Made by a program: the position numbers and the translations under genes. Below are positions 11,420 through 24,420 of a stretch of DNA of 64,000 nucleotides, piece after piece. The stretch's first letter is position 1, and each line of letters starts with the position of its first letter. Below the pieces are notes generated by a model. That model was not told where the DNA came from and did no database searches. It saw only the letters and a list, made by a program, of their open reading frames with translations. The DNA comes from Henricia sp. BOLD:AAB3569 (lineage: Eukaryota; Echinodermata; Asteroidea; Spinulosida; Echinasteridae), in assembly GCA_037783545.1 (NCBI GenBank), contig JBBELK010000096.1, positions 2,294,001 to 2,358,000 of the forward strand, in the 5' to 3' direction.

Positions 11420-14400
11420 GCATGCAAAATTTGAAGTTCGTCGGAAAATTTATTGACTTGCAAATTTGCCGACGTTTGGACCACACTTTGACCAAATTCC
11501 CGTCCCAAACAAGACTGAGTATGCGCACGAGTCAGGAGTACACGGACAGCTACGGTCTGCAGAGCAGTCAGGAAGCCCGAGCCCAGTTTTCCCTAAACTC
11601 TGAAATTTCTCGGCCATTTCCCGGCGAAAGTCTGTCAAGTTTGCCGACGTTTGGAGCACACTTTGACCAAATTCCCGTCCCAAACAAGACTGAGCATGCG
11701 CACGAGTCAGGAGTACACGGACAGCCACGGTCTGCAGAGCAGGCAGGAAGCCCGAGCCCAGTTTTCCCTAAACTCTTTAATTTCTCGGCCATTTCCCGGC
11801 GAAAGTCTGTCAATTTTTCAGGACAAGTGCGGAATATAGACTGTTTGGAGCATGCAAAATTTGAAGTTCGTCGGAAAATTTCTTGACTTCCAAATTTGCC
11901 GACGTTTGGACCACACTTTGACCAAATTCCCGTCCCAAACAAAACTGAGCATGCGCACGAGTCATGAGTACACGGACAGCCACGGTCTGCAGAGCAGGCA
12001 GGAAGTCCGAGCCCAGTTTCCCCTAAACTCTGAAATTTTCGGCCATTTCACAGCGAAAGTCTGTCAATTTTTCAGGACAAGTGCGGAATATAGACTGTTT
12101 GGAGCATGCAAAATTTGAAGTTCGTCGGAAAATTTCTTGACTTCCAAATTTGCCGAAGTGTGGACCACACTTTGACCAAATTCCCGTCCCAAACAAGACT
12201 GAGTATGCGCACGAGTCAGGAGTACACAGACAGCCACGGTCTGCAGAGCAGGCAGGAAGCCCGAGCCCAGTTTTCCCTAAACTCTGAAATTTCTCGGCCA
12301 TTTCCCGGCGAAAGACTGTCAATTTTTCAGGACAAGTGCGGAATATAGACTGTTTGGAGCATGCAAAATTTGAAGTTCGTCGGAAAATTTCTTGACTTGC
12401 AAATTTGCCGACGTTTGGACCACACTTTGACAAAATTCCCGTCCCAAACAAGACTGAGTATGCGCACGAGTCAGGAGTACACGGACAGCCACGGTCAGCA
12501 GAGCAGGCAGGAAGCCCGAGCCTAGTTTTCCCTAAACTCTAAAATTTATCGGCCATTTCCCGGCGAAAGTTTGTCAATTTTTCAGGACAAGTGCGGAATA
12601 TAGACTGTTTGGAGCATGCAAAATTTGAAGTTCGTTGGAAAATTTCTTGACTTCCAAATTTGCCGACGTTTGGACCACACTTTGACCAAATTCCCGTCCC
12701 AAACAAGACTGAGTATGCGCACGAGTCAGGAGTACACGGACAGCCACGGTCTGCAGAGCAGTCAGGAAGCCCGAGCCCAGTTTTCCCTAAACTCTGAAAT
12801 TTCTCGGCCATTTCCCGGCGAAAGTCTGTCAAGTTTGCCGACGTTTGGAGCACACTTTGACCAAATTCCCGTCCCAAACAAGACTGAGCATGCGCACGAG
12901 TCAGGAGTACACGGACAGCCACGGTCTGCAGAGCAGGCAGGAAGCCCGAGCCCAGTTTTCCCTAAACTCTTTAATTTCTCGGCCATTTCCCGGCGAAAGT
13001 CTGTCAATTTTCAGGACAAGTGCGGAATATAGACTGTTTGGAGCATGCAAAATTTGAAGTTCGTTGGAAAATTTCTTGACTTCCAAATTTGCCGACGTTT
13101 GGACCACACTTTCACCAAATTCCCGTCCCAAACAAGACTGAGTATGCGCACGAGTCAGGAGTACACAGACAGCCACGGTCTGCAGAGCAGGTAGGAAGCC
13201 CGAGCCCAGTTTTCCCTAAACTCTGAAATTTCTCGGCCATTTCCCGGCGAAAGACTGTCAATTTTTCAGGACAAGTGCGGAATATAGACTGTTTGGAGCA
13301 TGCAAAATTTGAAGTTCGTCGGAAAATTTCTTGACTTGCAAATTTGCCGACGTTTGGACCACACTTTGACCAAATTCCCGTCCCAAACAAGACTGAGTAT
13401 GCGCACGAGTCAGGAGTACACGGACAGCCACGGTCTGCAGAGCAGTCAGGAAGCCCGAGCCCAGTTTTCCCTAAACTCTGAAATTTCTCGGCCATTTCCC
13501 GGCGAAAGTCTGTCAAGTTTGCCGACGTTTGGAGCACACTTTGACCAAATTCCCGTCCCAAACAAGACTGAGCATGCGCACGAGTCAGGAGTACACGGAC
13601 AGCCACGGTCTGCAGAGCAGGCAGGAAGCCCGAGCCCAGTTTTCCCTAAACTCTTTAATTTCTCGGCCATTTCCCGGCGAAAGTCTGTCAATTTTTCAGG
13701 ACAAGTGCGGAATATAGACTGTTTGGAGCATGCAAAATTTGAAGTTCGTCGGAAAATTTCTTGACTTCCAAATTTGCCGACGTTTGGACCACACTTTGAC
13801 CAAATTCCCGTCCCAAACAAAACTGAGCATGCGCACGAGTCATGAGTACACGGACAGCCACGGTCTGCAGAGCAGGCAGGAAGTCCGAGCCCAGTTTCCC
13901 CTAAACTCTGAAATTTTCGGCCAGTTAACAGCGAAAGTCTGTCAATTTTTCAGGACAAGTGCGGAATATAGACTGTTTGGAGCATGCAAAATTTGAAGTT
14001 CGTCGGAAAATTTCTTGACTTCCAAATTTGCCGAAGTGTGGACCACACTTTCACCAAATTCCCGTCCCAAACAAGACTGAGTATGCGCACGAGTCAGGAG
14101 TACACAGACAGCCACGGTCTGCAGAGCAGGCAGGAAGCCCGAGCCCAGTTTTCCCTAAACTCTGAAATTTCTCGGCCATTTCCCGGCGAAAGACTGTCAA
14201 TTTTTCAGGACAAGTGCGGAATATAGACTGTTTGGAGCATGCAAAATTTGAAGTTCGTTGGAAAATTTCTTGACTTGCAAATTTGCCGACGTTTGGACCA
14301 CACTTTCACCAAATTCCCGTCCCAAACAAGACTGAGTATGCGCACGAGTCAGGAGTACACAGACAGCCACGGTCTGCAGAGCAGTCAGGAAGCCCGAGCC

Positions 14401-15180
14401 CAGTTTTCCCTAAACTCTGAAATTTCTCGGCCATTTCCCGGCGAAAGTCTGTCAAGTTTGCCGACGTTTGGAGCACACTTTGACCAAATTCCCGTCCCAA
14501 ACAAGACTGAGCATGCGCACGAGTCAGGAGTACACGGACAGCCACGGTCTGCAGAGCAGGCAGGAAGCCCGAGCCCAGTTTTCCCTAAACTCTTTAATTT
14601 CTCGGCCATTTCCCGGCGAAAGTCTGTCAATTTTTCAGGACAAGTGCGGAATATAGACTGTTTGGAGCATGCAAAATTTGAAGTTCGTCGGAAAATTTCT
14701 TGACTTCCAAATTTGCCGACGTTTGGACCACACTTTGACCAAATTCCCGTCCCAAACAAAACTGAGCATGCGCACGAGTCATGAGTACACGGACAGCCAC
14801 GGTCTGCAGAGCAGGCAGGAAGTCCGAGCCCAGTTTCCCCTAAACTCTGAAATTTTCGGCCAGTTAACAGCGAAAGTCTGTCAATTTTTCAGGACAAGTG
14901 CGGAATATAGACTGTTTGGAGCATGCAAAATTTGAAGTTCGTCGGAAAATTTCTTGACTTCCAAATTTGCCGAAGTGTGGACCACACTTTCACCAAATTC
15001 CCGTCCCAAACAAGACTGAGTATGCGCACGAGTCAGGAGTACACAGACAGCCACGGTCTGCAGAGCAGGCAGGAAGCCCGAGCCCAGTTTTCCCTAAACT
15101 CTGAAATTTCTCGGCCATTTCCCGGCGAAAGACTGTCAATTTTTCAGGACAAGTGCGGAATATAGACTGTTTGGAGCATG
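11420..15180 (+). repeat. Block with an ~81-bp-deleted monomer; tandem period 939 bp
   Basis: A truncated monomer joins CTGTCAAGTTT directly to GCCGACGTTTGGAGC, removing about 81 bp that include the GCATGC segment and the left dyad arm. The junction occurs near 11640, 12834, 13518 and 14457. Spacings of 1194, 684 and 939 bp show the defective unit being carried along in different exchange products. The clearest tandem is at offset 939 bp, three full monomers plus the truncated one, with 13.1-14.0 kb repeated at 14.0-15.0 kb. Shared markers include GTCATGAGTAC and GGCCAGTTAACAGCG, the latter at 13918 and 14857. Confidence 0.8.
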
Positions 15181-15365
15181 CAAAATTTGAAGTTCGTCGG
15201 AAAATGTCTTGACTTGCAAATTTGCCGACGTTTGGACCACACTTTGACCAAATTCCCGTCCCAAACAAGACTGAGTATGCGCACGAGTCAGGAGTACACG
15301 GACAGCCACGGTCTGCAGAGCAGGCAGGAAGCCCGAGCCCAGTTTTCCCTAAACTCTGAAATTTC

Positions 15366-18300
15366 TCGGCCATTTCCCGGCGAAAGTCTGTCAAGTTTTT
15401 TCAGGACAAGTGCGGAATATAGACTGTTTGGAGCATGCAAAATTTGAAGTTCGTCGGAAAATTTCTTGACTTGCAAAATTGCCGACGTTTGGAGCACACT
15501 TTGACCAAATTCCCGTCCCAAACAAGACTGAGCATGCGCACGAGTCAGGAGTACACGGACAGCCACGGTCTGCAGAGCAGGCAGGAAGCCCGAGCCCAGT
15601 TTTCCCTAAACTCTTAAATTTCTCGGCCATTTCCCGGCGAAAGTCTGTCAATTTTTCAGGACAAGTGCGGAATATAGACTGTTTGGAGCATGCAAAATTT
15701 GAAGTTCGTCGGAAAATGTCTTGACTTCCAAATTTGCCGACGTTTGGACCACACTTTGACCAAATTCCCGTCCCAAACAAAACTGAGCATGCGCACGAGT
15801 CAGGAGTACACGGACAGCCACGGTCTGCAGAGCAGGCAGGAAGTCCGAGCCCAGTTTCCCCTAAACTCTGAAATTTTCGGCCATTTCACAGCGAAAGTCT
15901 GTCAATTTTTCAGGACAAGTGCGGAATATAGACTGTTTGGAGCATGCAAAATTTGAAGTTCGTCGGAAAATTCTTGACTTCCAAATTTGCCGAAGTGTGG
16001 ACCACACTTTGACCAAATTCCCGTCCCAAACAAGACTGAGCATGCGCACGAGTCTGGAGTACACGGACAGCCACGGTCTGCAGAGCAGGCAGGAAGCCCG
16101 AGACCAGTTTTCCCTAAACTCTGAAATTTCTCGGCCATTTCCCGACGAAAGTCTGTCAATTTTTTCAGGACAAGTGCGAAATATAGACTGTTTGGAGAAT
16201 GCAAAATTTGAAGTTCGTCGGAAAATTTCTTGACTTGCAAATTTGCCGACGTTTGGACCACACTTTGACAAAATTCCCGTCCCAAACAAGACTGATCATG
16301 CGCACGAGTCAGGAGTACACGGACAGCCACGGTCTTCAGAGCAGGCAGGAAGCCCGAGCCCAGTTTTCCCTAAACTCCGAAATTTCTCGGCCATTTCCGG
16401 GCAAAAGTCTGTCAATTTTCAGGACAAGTGCAGAATATATACTGTTTGGAGCATGCAAAATTTGAAGTTCGTCGGAAAATTTCTTGACTTCTAAATTTGC
16501 CGACGTTTGGACCACACTTTGACCAAATTGTCGTCCCAAACAAGACTGAGCATGCGCACGAGTCAGTAGTACACGGACAGCCACGGTCAGCAGAGCAGGC
16601 AGGAAGCCCGAGCCTAGTTTTCCCTAAACTCTAAAATTGATCGGCCATTTCCCGGCGAAAGTCTGTCAAGTTTTTTCAGGACAAGTGCGGAATATAGACT
16701 GTTTGGAGCATGCAAAATTTGAAGTTCGTCGGAAAATTTCTTGACTTGCAAAATTGCCGACGTTTGGAGCACACTTTGACCAAATTCCCGTCCCAAACAA
16801 GACTGAGCATGCGCACGAGTCAGGAGTACACGGACAGCCACGGTCTGCAGAGCAGGCAGGAAGCCCGAGCCCAGTTTTCCCTAAACTCTTAAATTTCTCG
16901 GCCATTTCCCGGCGAAAGTCTGTCAATTTTTCAGGACAAGTGCGGAATATAGACTGTTTGGAGCATGCAAAATTTGAAGTTCGTCGGAAAATGTCTTGAC
17001 TTCCAAATTTGCCGACGTTTGGACCACACTTTGACCAAATTCCCGTCCCAAACAAAACTGAGCATGCGCACGAGTCAGGAGTACACGGACAGCCACGGTC
17101 TGCAGAGCAGGCAGGAAGTCCGAGCCCAGTTTCCCCTAAACTCTGAAATTTTCGGCCATTTCACAGCGAAAGTCTGTCAATTTTTCAGGACAAGTGCGGA
17201 ATATAGACTGTTTGGAGCATGCAAAATTTGAAGTTCGTCGGAAAATTTCTTGACTTCCAAATTTGCCGAAGTGTGGACCACACTTTGACCAAATTCCCGT
17301 CCCAAACAAGACTGAGCATGCGCACGAGTCTGGAGTACACGGACAGCCACGGTCTGCAGAGCAGGCAGGAAGCCCGAGACCAGTTTTCCCTAAACTCTGA
17401 AATTTCTCGGCCATTTCCCGACGAAAGTCTGTCAATTTTTTCAGGACAAGTGCGAAATATAGACTGTTTGGAGAATGCAAAATTTGAAGTTCGTCGGAAA
17501 ATTTCTTGACTTGCAAATTTGCCGGACGTTTGGACCACACTTTGACAAAATTCCCGTCCCAAACAAGACTGATCATGCGCACGAGTCAGGAGTTACACGG
17601 ACAGCCACGGTCTTCAGAGCAGGCAGGAAGCCCGAGCCCAGTTTTCCCTAAACTCCGAAATTTCTCGGCCATTTCCGGGCAAAAGTCTGTCAATTTTCAG
17701 GACAAGTGCAGAATATATACTGTTTGGAGCATGCAAAATTTGAAGTTCGTCGGAAAATTTCTTGACTTCTAAATTTGCCGACGTTTGGACCACACTTTGA
17801 CCAAATTGTCGTCCCAAACAAGACTGAGCATGCGCACGAGTCAGGAGTACACGGACAGCCACGGTCAGCAGAGCAGGCAGGAAGCCCGAGCCTAGTTTTC
17901 CCTAAACTCTAAAATTGATCGGCCATTTCCCGGCGAAAGTCTGTCAAGTTTTTTCAGGACAAGTGCGGAATATAGACTGTTTGGAGCATGCAAAATTTGA
18001 AGTTCGTCGGAAAATTTCTTGACTTGCAAAATTGCCGACGTTTGGAGCACACTTTGACCAAATTCCCGTCCCAAACAAGACTGAGCATGCGCACGAGTCA
18101 GGAGTACACGGACAGCCACGGTCTGCAGAGCAGGCAGGAAGCCCGAGCCCAGTTTTCCCTAAACTCTTAAATTTCTCGGCCATTTCCCGGCGAAAGTCTG
18201 TCAATTTTTCAGGACAAGTGCGGAATATAGACTGTTTGGAGCATGCAAAATTTGAAGTTCGTCGGAAAATGTCTTGACTTCCAAATTTGCCGACGTTTGG

Positions 18301-19190
18301 ACCACACTTTGACCAAATTCCCGTCCCAAACAAAACTGAGCATGCGCACGAGTCAGGAGTACACGGACAGCCACGGTCTGCAGAGCAGGCAGGAAGTCCG
18401 AGCCCAGTTTCCCCTAAACTCTGAAATTTTCGGCCATTTCACAGCGAAAGTCTGTCAATTTTTCAGGACAAGTGCGGAATATAGACTGTTTGGAGCATGC
18501 AAAATTTGAAGTTCGTCGGAAAATTTCTTGACTTCCAAATTTGCCGAAGTGTGGACCACACTTTGACCAAATTCCCGTCCCAAACAAGACTGAGCATGCG
18601 CACGAGTCTGGAGTACACGGACAGCCACGGTCTGCAGAGCAGGCAGGAAGCCCGAGCCCAGTTTTCCCTAAACTCTGAAATTTCTCGGCCATTTCCCGAC
18701 GAAAGTCTGTCAATTTTTTCAGGACAAGTGCGGAATATAGACTGTTTGGAGAATGCAAAATTTGAAGTTCGTCGGAAAATTTCTTGACTTGCAAATTTGC
18801 CGACGTTTGGACCACACTTTGACAAAATTCCCGTCCCAAACAAGACTGATCATGCGCACGAGTCAGGAGTACACGGACAGCCACGGTCTTCAGAGCAGGC
18901 AGGAAGCCCGAGCCCAGTTTTCCCTAAACTCCGAAATTTCTCGGCCATTTCCGGGCAAAAGTCTGTCAATTTTCAGGACAAGTGCAGAATATATACTGTT
19001 TGGAGCATGCAAAATTTGAAGTTCGTCGGAAAATTTCTTGACTTCTAAATTTGCCGACGTTTGGACCACACTTTGACCAAATTGTCGTCCCAAACAAGAC
19101 TGAGCATGCGCACGAGTCAGGAGTACACGGACAGCCACGGTCAGCAGAGCAGGCAGGAAGCCCGAGCCTAGTTTTCCCTAAACTCTAAAA
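15366..19190 (+). repeat. Three tandem copies of a 5-mer higher-order repeat (~1275 bp)
   Basis: Copies lie at about 15366-16640, 16641-17918 and 17919-19190, with offsets of 1275 and 1278 bp. All share CAAGTTTTTTCAGG, GCAAAATTGCC, GGAAAATGTCTTG, TTTCACAGCG, GAGAATGCAAAATT, GACTGATCATGCG and GTGCAGAATATATAC in the same order. Copy two has two one-base insertions (GCCGGACG near 17522 and AGTTACACGG near 17592) not seen in the other copies, and copy one lacks one T near 15970. This is the most regular HOR in the left half. Confidence 0.85.
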
Positions 19191-19459
19191 TTTATCGGCC
19201 ATTTCCCGGCGAAAGTTTGTCAATTTTTCAGGACAAGTGCGGAATATAGACTGTTTGGAGCATGCAAAATTTGAAGTTCGTCGGACAATTTCTTGACTTC
19301 CAAATTTGCCGACGTTTGGACCACACTTTGACCAAATTCCCGTCCCAAACAAGACTGAGCATGCGCACGAGTGAGGAGTACACGGACAGTTACGGTCTGC
19401 AGAGCAGGCAGGAAGCCCGAGCCTAGTTTTCCCTAAACTCTGAAATTTCTCGGCCATTT

Positions 19460-22400
19460 CCCGGCGAAAGTCTGTCAATTTTTCAGGACAAGTGCGGAAT
19501 ATAGACTGTTTGGGGCATGCAAAATTTGAAGTTCGTCGGAAAATTTCTTGACTTGCAAATTTGCCGACGTTTGGAGCACACTTTGACCAAATTCCTGTCC
19601 CAAACAAGACTGAGCATGCGCACGAGTCAGGAGTACACGGACAGCCACGGTCTGCAGAGCAGGCAGGAAGCCCGAGGCTAGTTTTCCCTAAACTCTGAAA
19701 TTTCTCCGCCATTTCCTGGCGAAAGTCTGTCAATTTTTCAGGACAAGTGCGGAATATAGACTGTTTGGAGCATGCAAAATTTGAAGTTCGTCGGAAAATT
19801 TCTTGACTTGCAAATTTGCCGACGTTTGGAGCACACTTTGACCAAATTCCCGTCCCAAACAAGACTGAGCATGCGCACGAGTCAGGAGTACACGGACAGC
19901 CACGGTCGCAGATCAGGCAGGAAGCCCGAGCCCTGTTTTCCCTAAACTCTGAACTTTCTCGGCCATTTCCCGGCGAAAATCTGTCAATTTTTCAGGACAA
20001 GTGCGGAATATAGACTGTTTGGAGCATGCAAAATTTGAAGTTCGTTGGAAAATGTCTTGACTTCCAAATTTGCCGACGTTTGGACCACACTTTGACCAAA
20101 TTCCCGTCCCAAACAAGACTGAGCATGCGCATGAGTCAGGAGTACACGGACAGCCACGGTCTGCAGAGCAGGCAGGAAGCCCGAGCCCAGTTTTTCCTAA
20201 ACTCTGAAATTTCTCGGCCATTTCCCGGCGAAAGTCTGTCAATTTTTCAGGACAAGTGCGGAATATAGACTGTTTGGAGCATGCAAAATTTGAAGTTCGT
20301 CGGAAAATTTCTTGACTTCCAAATTTGCCGAAGTGTGGACCACACTTTGACCAAATTCCCGTCCCAAACAAGACTGAGCATGCGCACGAGTCAGGAGTAC
20401 ACGGACAGCCACGGTCTGCAGAGCAGGCAGGAAGACCGAGCCCAGTTTTCCCTAAACTCTGAAATTTCTCGGCCATTTCCCGGCGAAAGACTGTCAATTT
20501 TTTTAGGACAAGTGCGGAATATAGACTGTTTGGAGCATGCACAATTTGAAGTTAGTCGGAAAATTTCTTGACTTGCAAATTTGCCGACGTTTGGAGCACA
20601 CTTTGACCAAATTCCCGTCCCAAACAAGACTGACCATGCGCACGAGTCAGGAGTACACGGACAGCCACGGTCAGCAGAGCAGGCAGGAAGCCCGAGGCTA
20701 GTTTTCCCTAAACTCTTAAATTTCTTGGCCATTTCCCGGCGAAAGTCTGTCAATTTTTCAGGACAAGTGCGGAATATAGACTGTTTGGAGCATGCAAAAT
20801 TTGAAGTTCGTTGGAAAATTTTTTGACTTCCAAATTTGCCGACGTTTGGACCACACTTTGACCAAATTCCCGTCCCAAACAAGACTGAGCATGCGCACGA
20901 GTGAGGAGTACACGGACAGCCACGGTCTGCAGAGCAGGCAGGAAGCCCGAGCCCAGTTTTCCCTAAACTCTGAAATTTCTCGGCCATTTCCCGGCGAAAG
21001 ACTGTCAATTTTTTTAGGACAAGTGCGGAATATAGACTGTTTGGAGCATGCACAATTTGAAGTTAGTCGGAAAATTTCTTGACTTGCAAATTTGCCGACG
21101 TTTGGAGCACACTTTGACCAAATTCCCGTCCCAAACAAGACTGATCATGCGCACGAGTCAGGAGTACACGGACAGCCACGGTCTTCAGAGCAGGCAGGAA
21201 GCCCGAGCCCAGTTTTCCCTAAACTCCGAAATTTCTCGGCCATTTCCGGGCAAAAGTCTATCAATTTTCAGGACAAGTGCGGAATATATACTGTTTGGAG
21301 CATGCAAAATTTGAAGTTCGTCGGACAATTTCTTGACTTCCAAATTTGCCGACGTTTGGACCACACTTTGACCAAATTCCCGTCCCAAACAAGACTGAGC
21401 ATGCGCACGAGTGAGGAGTACACGGACAGTTAAGGTCTGCAGAGCAGGCAGGAAGCCAGAGCCTAGTTTTCCCTAAACTCTGAAATTTCTCGGCCATTTC
21501 CCGGCGAAAATCTGTCAATTTTTCAGGACAAGTGCGGAATATAGACTGTTTGGAGCATGCAAAATTTGAAGTTCGTTGGAAAATGTCTTGACTTCCAAAT
21601 TTGCCGACGTTTGGACCACACTTTGACCAAATTCCCGTCCCAAACAAGACTGAGCATGCGCATGAGTCAGGAGTACACGGACAGCCACGGTCTGCAGAGC
21701 AGGCAGGAAGCCCGAGCCCAGTTTTCCCTAAACTCTGAAATTTCTCGGCCATTTCCCGGCGAAAGTCTGTCAATTTTTCAGGACAAGTGCGGAATATAGA
21801 CTGTTCGGAGCATGCAAAATTTGAAGTTCGTCGGAAAATTTCTTGACTTCCAAATTTGCCGACGTTTGGACCAAACTTTGACCAAATTCCCGTCCCAAAC
21901 AAGACTGAGCATGCGCACGAGTGAGGAGTACACGGACAGCCACGGTCTGCAGAGCAGGCAGGAAGCCCGAGCCTAGTTTTCACTAAACTCTGAAATTTAT
22001 CGGCCATTTCACGGCGAAAGTCTGTCAATTTTTCAGGACAAGTGCGGAATATAGACTGTTTGGAGCATGCAAAATTTGAAGTTCGTCGGAAAATTTCCTG
22101 ACTTCCAAATTTGCCGAAGTGTGGACCACACTTTGACCAAATTCCCGTCCCAAACAAGACTGAGCATGCACACGAGTCAGGAGTACACGGACAGCCACGG
22201 TCTGCAGAGCAGGCAGGAAGACCGAGCCCAGTTTTCCCTAAACTCTGAAATTTCTCGGCCATTTCCCGGCGAAAGACTGTCAATTTGTTTAGGACAAGTG
22301 CGGAATATAGACTGTTTGGAGCATGCACAATTTGAAGTTAGTCGGAAAATGTCTTGACTTGCAAATTTGCCGACGTTTGGAGCACACTTTGACCAAATTC

Positions 22401-24420
22401 CCGTCCCAAACAAGACTGACCATGCGCACGAGTCAGGAGTACACGGACAGCCACGGTCAGCAGAGCAGGCAGGAAGCCCGAGGCTAGTTTTCCCTAAACT
22501 CTTAAATTTCTTGGCCATTTCCCGGCGAAAGTCTGTCAATTTTTCAGGACAAGTGCGGAATATAGACTGTTTGGAGCATGCAAAATTTGAAGTTCGTCGG
22601 AAAATTTTTTGACTTCCAAATTTTCCGACGTTTGGACCACACTTTGACCAAATTCCCGTCCCAAACAAGACTGAGCATGCGCACGAGTGAGGAGTACACG
22701 GACAGCCACGGTCTGCAGAGCAGGCAGGAAGCCCGAGCCCAGTTTTCCCTAAACTCTGAAATTTCTCGGCCATTTCCCGGCGAAAGACTGTCAATTTTTT
22801 TAGGACAAGTGCGGAATATAGACTGTTTGGAGCATGCACAATTTGAAGTTAGTCGGAAAATTTCTTGACTTGCAAATTTGCCGACGTTTGGAGCACACTT
22901 TGACCAAATTCCCGTCCCAAACAAGACTGATCATGCGCACGAGTCAGGAGTACACGGACAGCCACGGTCTTCAGAGCAGGCAGGAAGCCCCAGCCCAGTT
23001 TTCCCTAAACTCCGAAATTTCTCGGCCATTTCCGGGCAAAAGTCTGTCAATTTTCAGGACAAGTGCGGAATATATACTGTTTGGAGCATGCAAAATTTGA
23101 AGTTCGTCGGAAAATTTCTTGACTTCTAAATTTGCCGACGTTTGGACCACACTTTGACCAAATTGTCGTCCCAAACAAGACTGAGCATGCGCACGAGTCA
23201 GGAGTACACGGACAGCCACGGTCAGCAGAGCAGGCAGGAATCCCGAGCCTAGTTTTCCCTAAACTCTAAAATTTATCGGCCATTTCCCGGCGAAAGTTTG
23301 TCAATTTTTCAGGACAAGTGCGGAATATAGACTGTTTGGAGCATGCAAAATTTGAAGTTCGTCGGACAATTTCTTGACTTCCAAATTTGCCGACGTTTGG
23401 ACCACACTTTGACCAAATTCCCGTCCCAAACAAGACTGAGCATGCGCACGAGTGAGGAGTACACGGACAGTTACGGTCTGCAGAGCAGGCAGGAAGCCCG
23501 AGCCTAGTTTTCCCTAAACTCTGAAATTTCTCGGCCATTTCCCGGCGAAAGTCTGTCAATTTTTCAGGACAAGTGCGGAATATAGACTGTTTGGGGCATG
23601 CAAAATTTGAAGTTCGTCGGAAAATTTCTTGACTTGCAAATTTGGAGCACACTTTGACCAAATTCCTGTCCCAAACAAGACTGAGCATGCGCACGAGTCA
23701 GGAGTACACGGACAGCCACGGTCTGCAGAGCAGGCAGGAAGCTCGAGGCTAGTTTTCCCTAAACTCTGAAATTTCTCCGCCATTTCCCGGCGAAAGTCTG
23801 TCAATTTTTCAGGACAAGTGCGGAATATAGACTGTTTGGAGCATGCAAAATTTGAAGTTCGTCGGAAAATTTCTTGACTTGCAAATTTGCCGACGTTTGG
23901 AGCACACTTTGACCAAATTCCCGTCCCAAACAAGACTGAGCATGCGCATGAGTCAGGAGTACATGGAGAGCCACGGTCTGCAGAGCAGGCAGGAAGCCCG
24001 AGCCTAGTTTTCCCTAAACTCTGAAATTTCTCTAGGCCATTTCCCGCCGAAAGTCTGTCAATTTTTCAGGACAAGTGCGGAATATAGACTGTTTGGAGCA
24101 TGCAAAATTTGAAGTTCGTCGGACAATTTCTTGACTTCCAAATTTGCCGACGTTTGCACCACACTTTGACCAAATTCCCGTCCAAAACAAGACTGAGCAT
24201 GCGCACGAGTGAGGAGTACACGGACAAAATTTGAAGTTCGTCGGAAAATTTCTTGACTTCCAAATTTGCCGAAGTTTGGACCACACTTTGACCAAATTCC
24301 CGTCCCAAACAAGACTGAGCATGCGCACGAGTCAGAAGTACACGGACAGCCACGGTCTGCAGAGCAGGCAGGAAGCCCGAGCCCAGTTTTTCCTAAACTC
24401 TGAAATTTCTCGGCCATTTC
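19460..24420 (+). repeat. Large higher-order unit, 4960 bp, copy A
   Basis: This block of about 19.5 monomers is followed directly by a second copy at +4960 bp. The non-integral size comes from a truncated monomer near 24225 (about 134 bp missing) and a 10-bp deletion near 23641. Inside the unit, about 20281-21060 and 22067-22840 are themselves related at +1786 bp (seven monomers), so an older 7-mer duplication is nested within it. Markers include GGTCGCAGATCAGG (19905), GGAAGACCGAGCC (20431 and 22217) and GACTGACCATGCG. The start is placed where identity with the next copy begins. Confidence 0.85.

Noticed and set aside
24225-24230. Transposon insertion at the phase-breaking junctions
   Set aside because: The junctions remove satellite sequence and add nothing foreign. 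No target-site duplication or terminal repeat is present.
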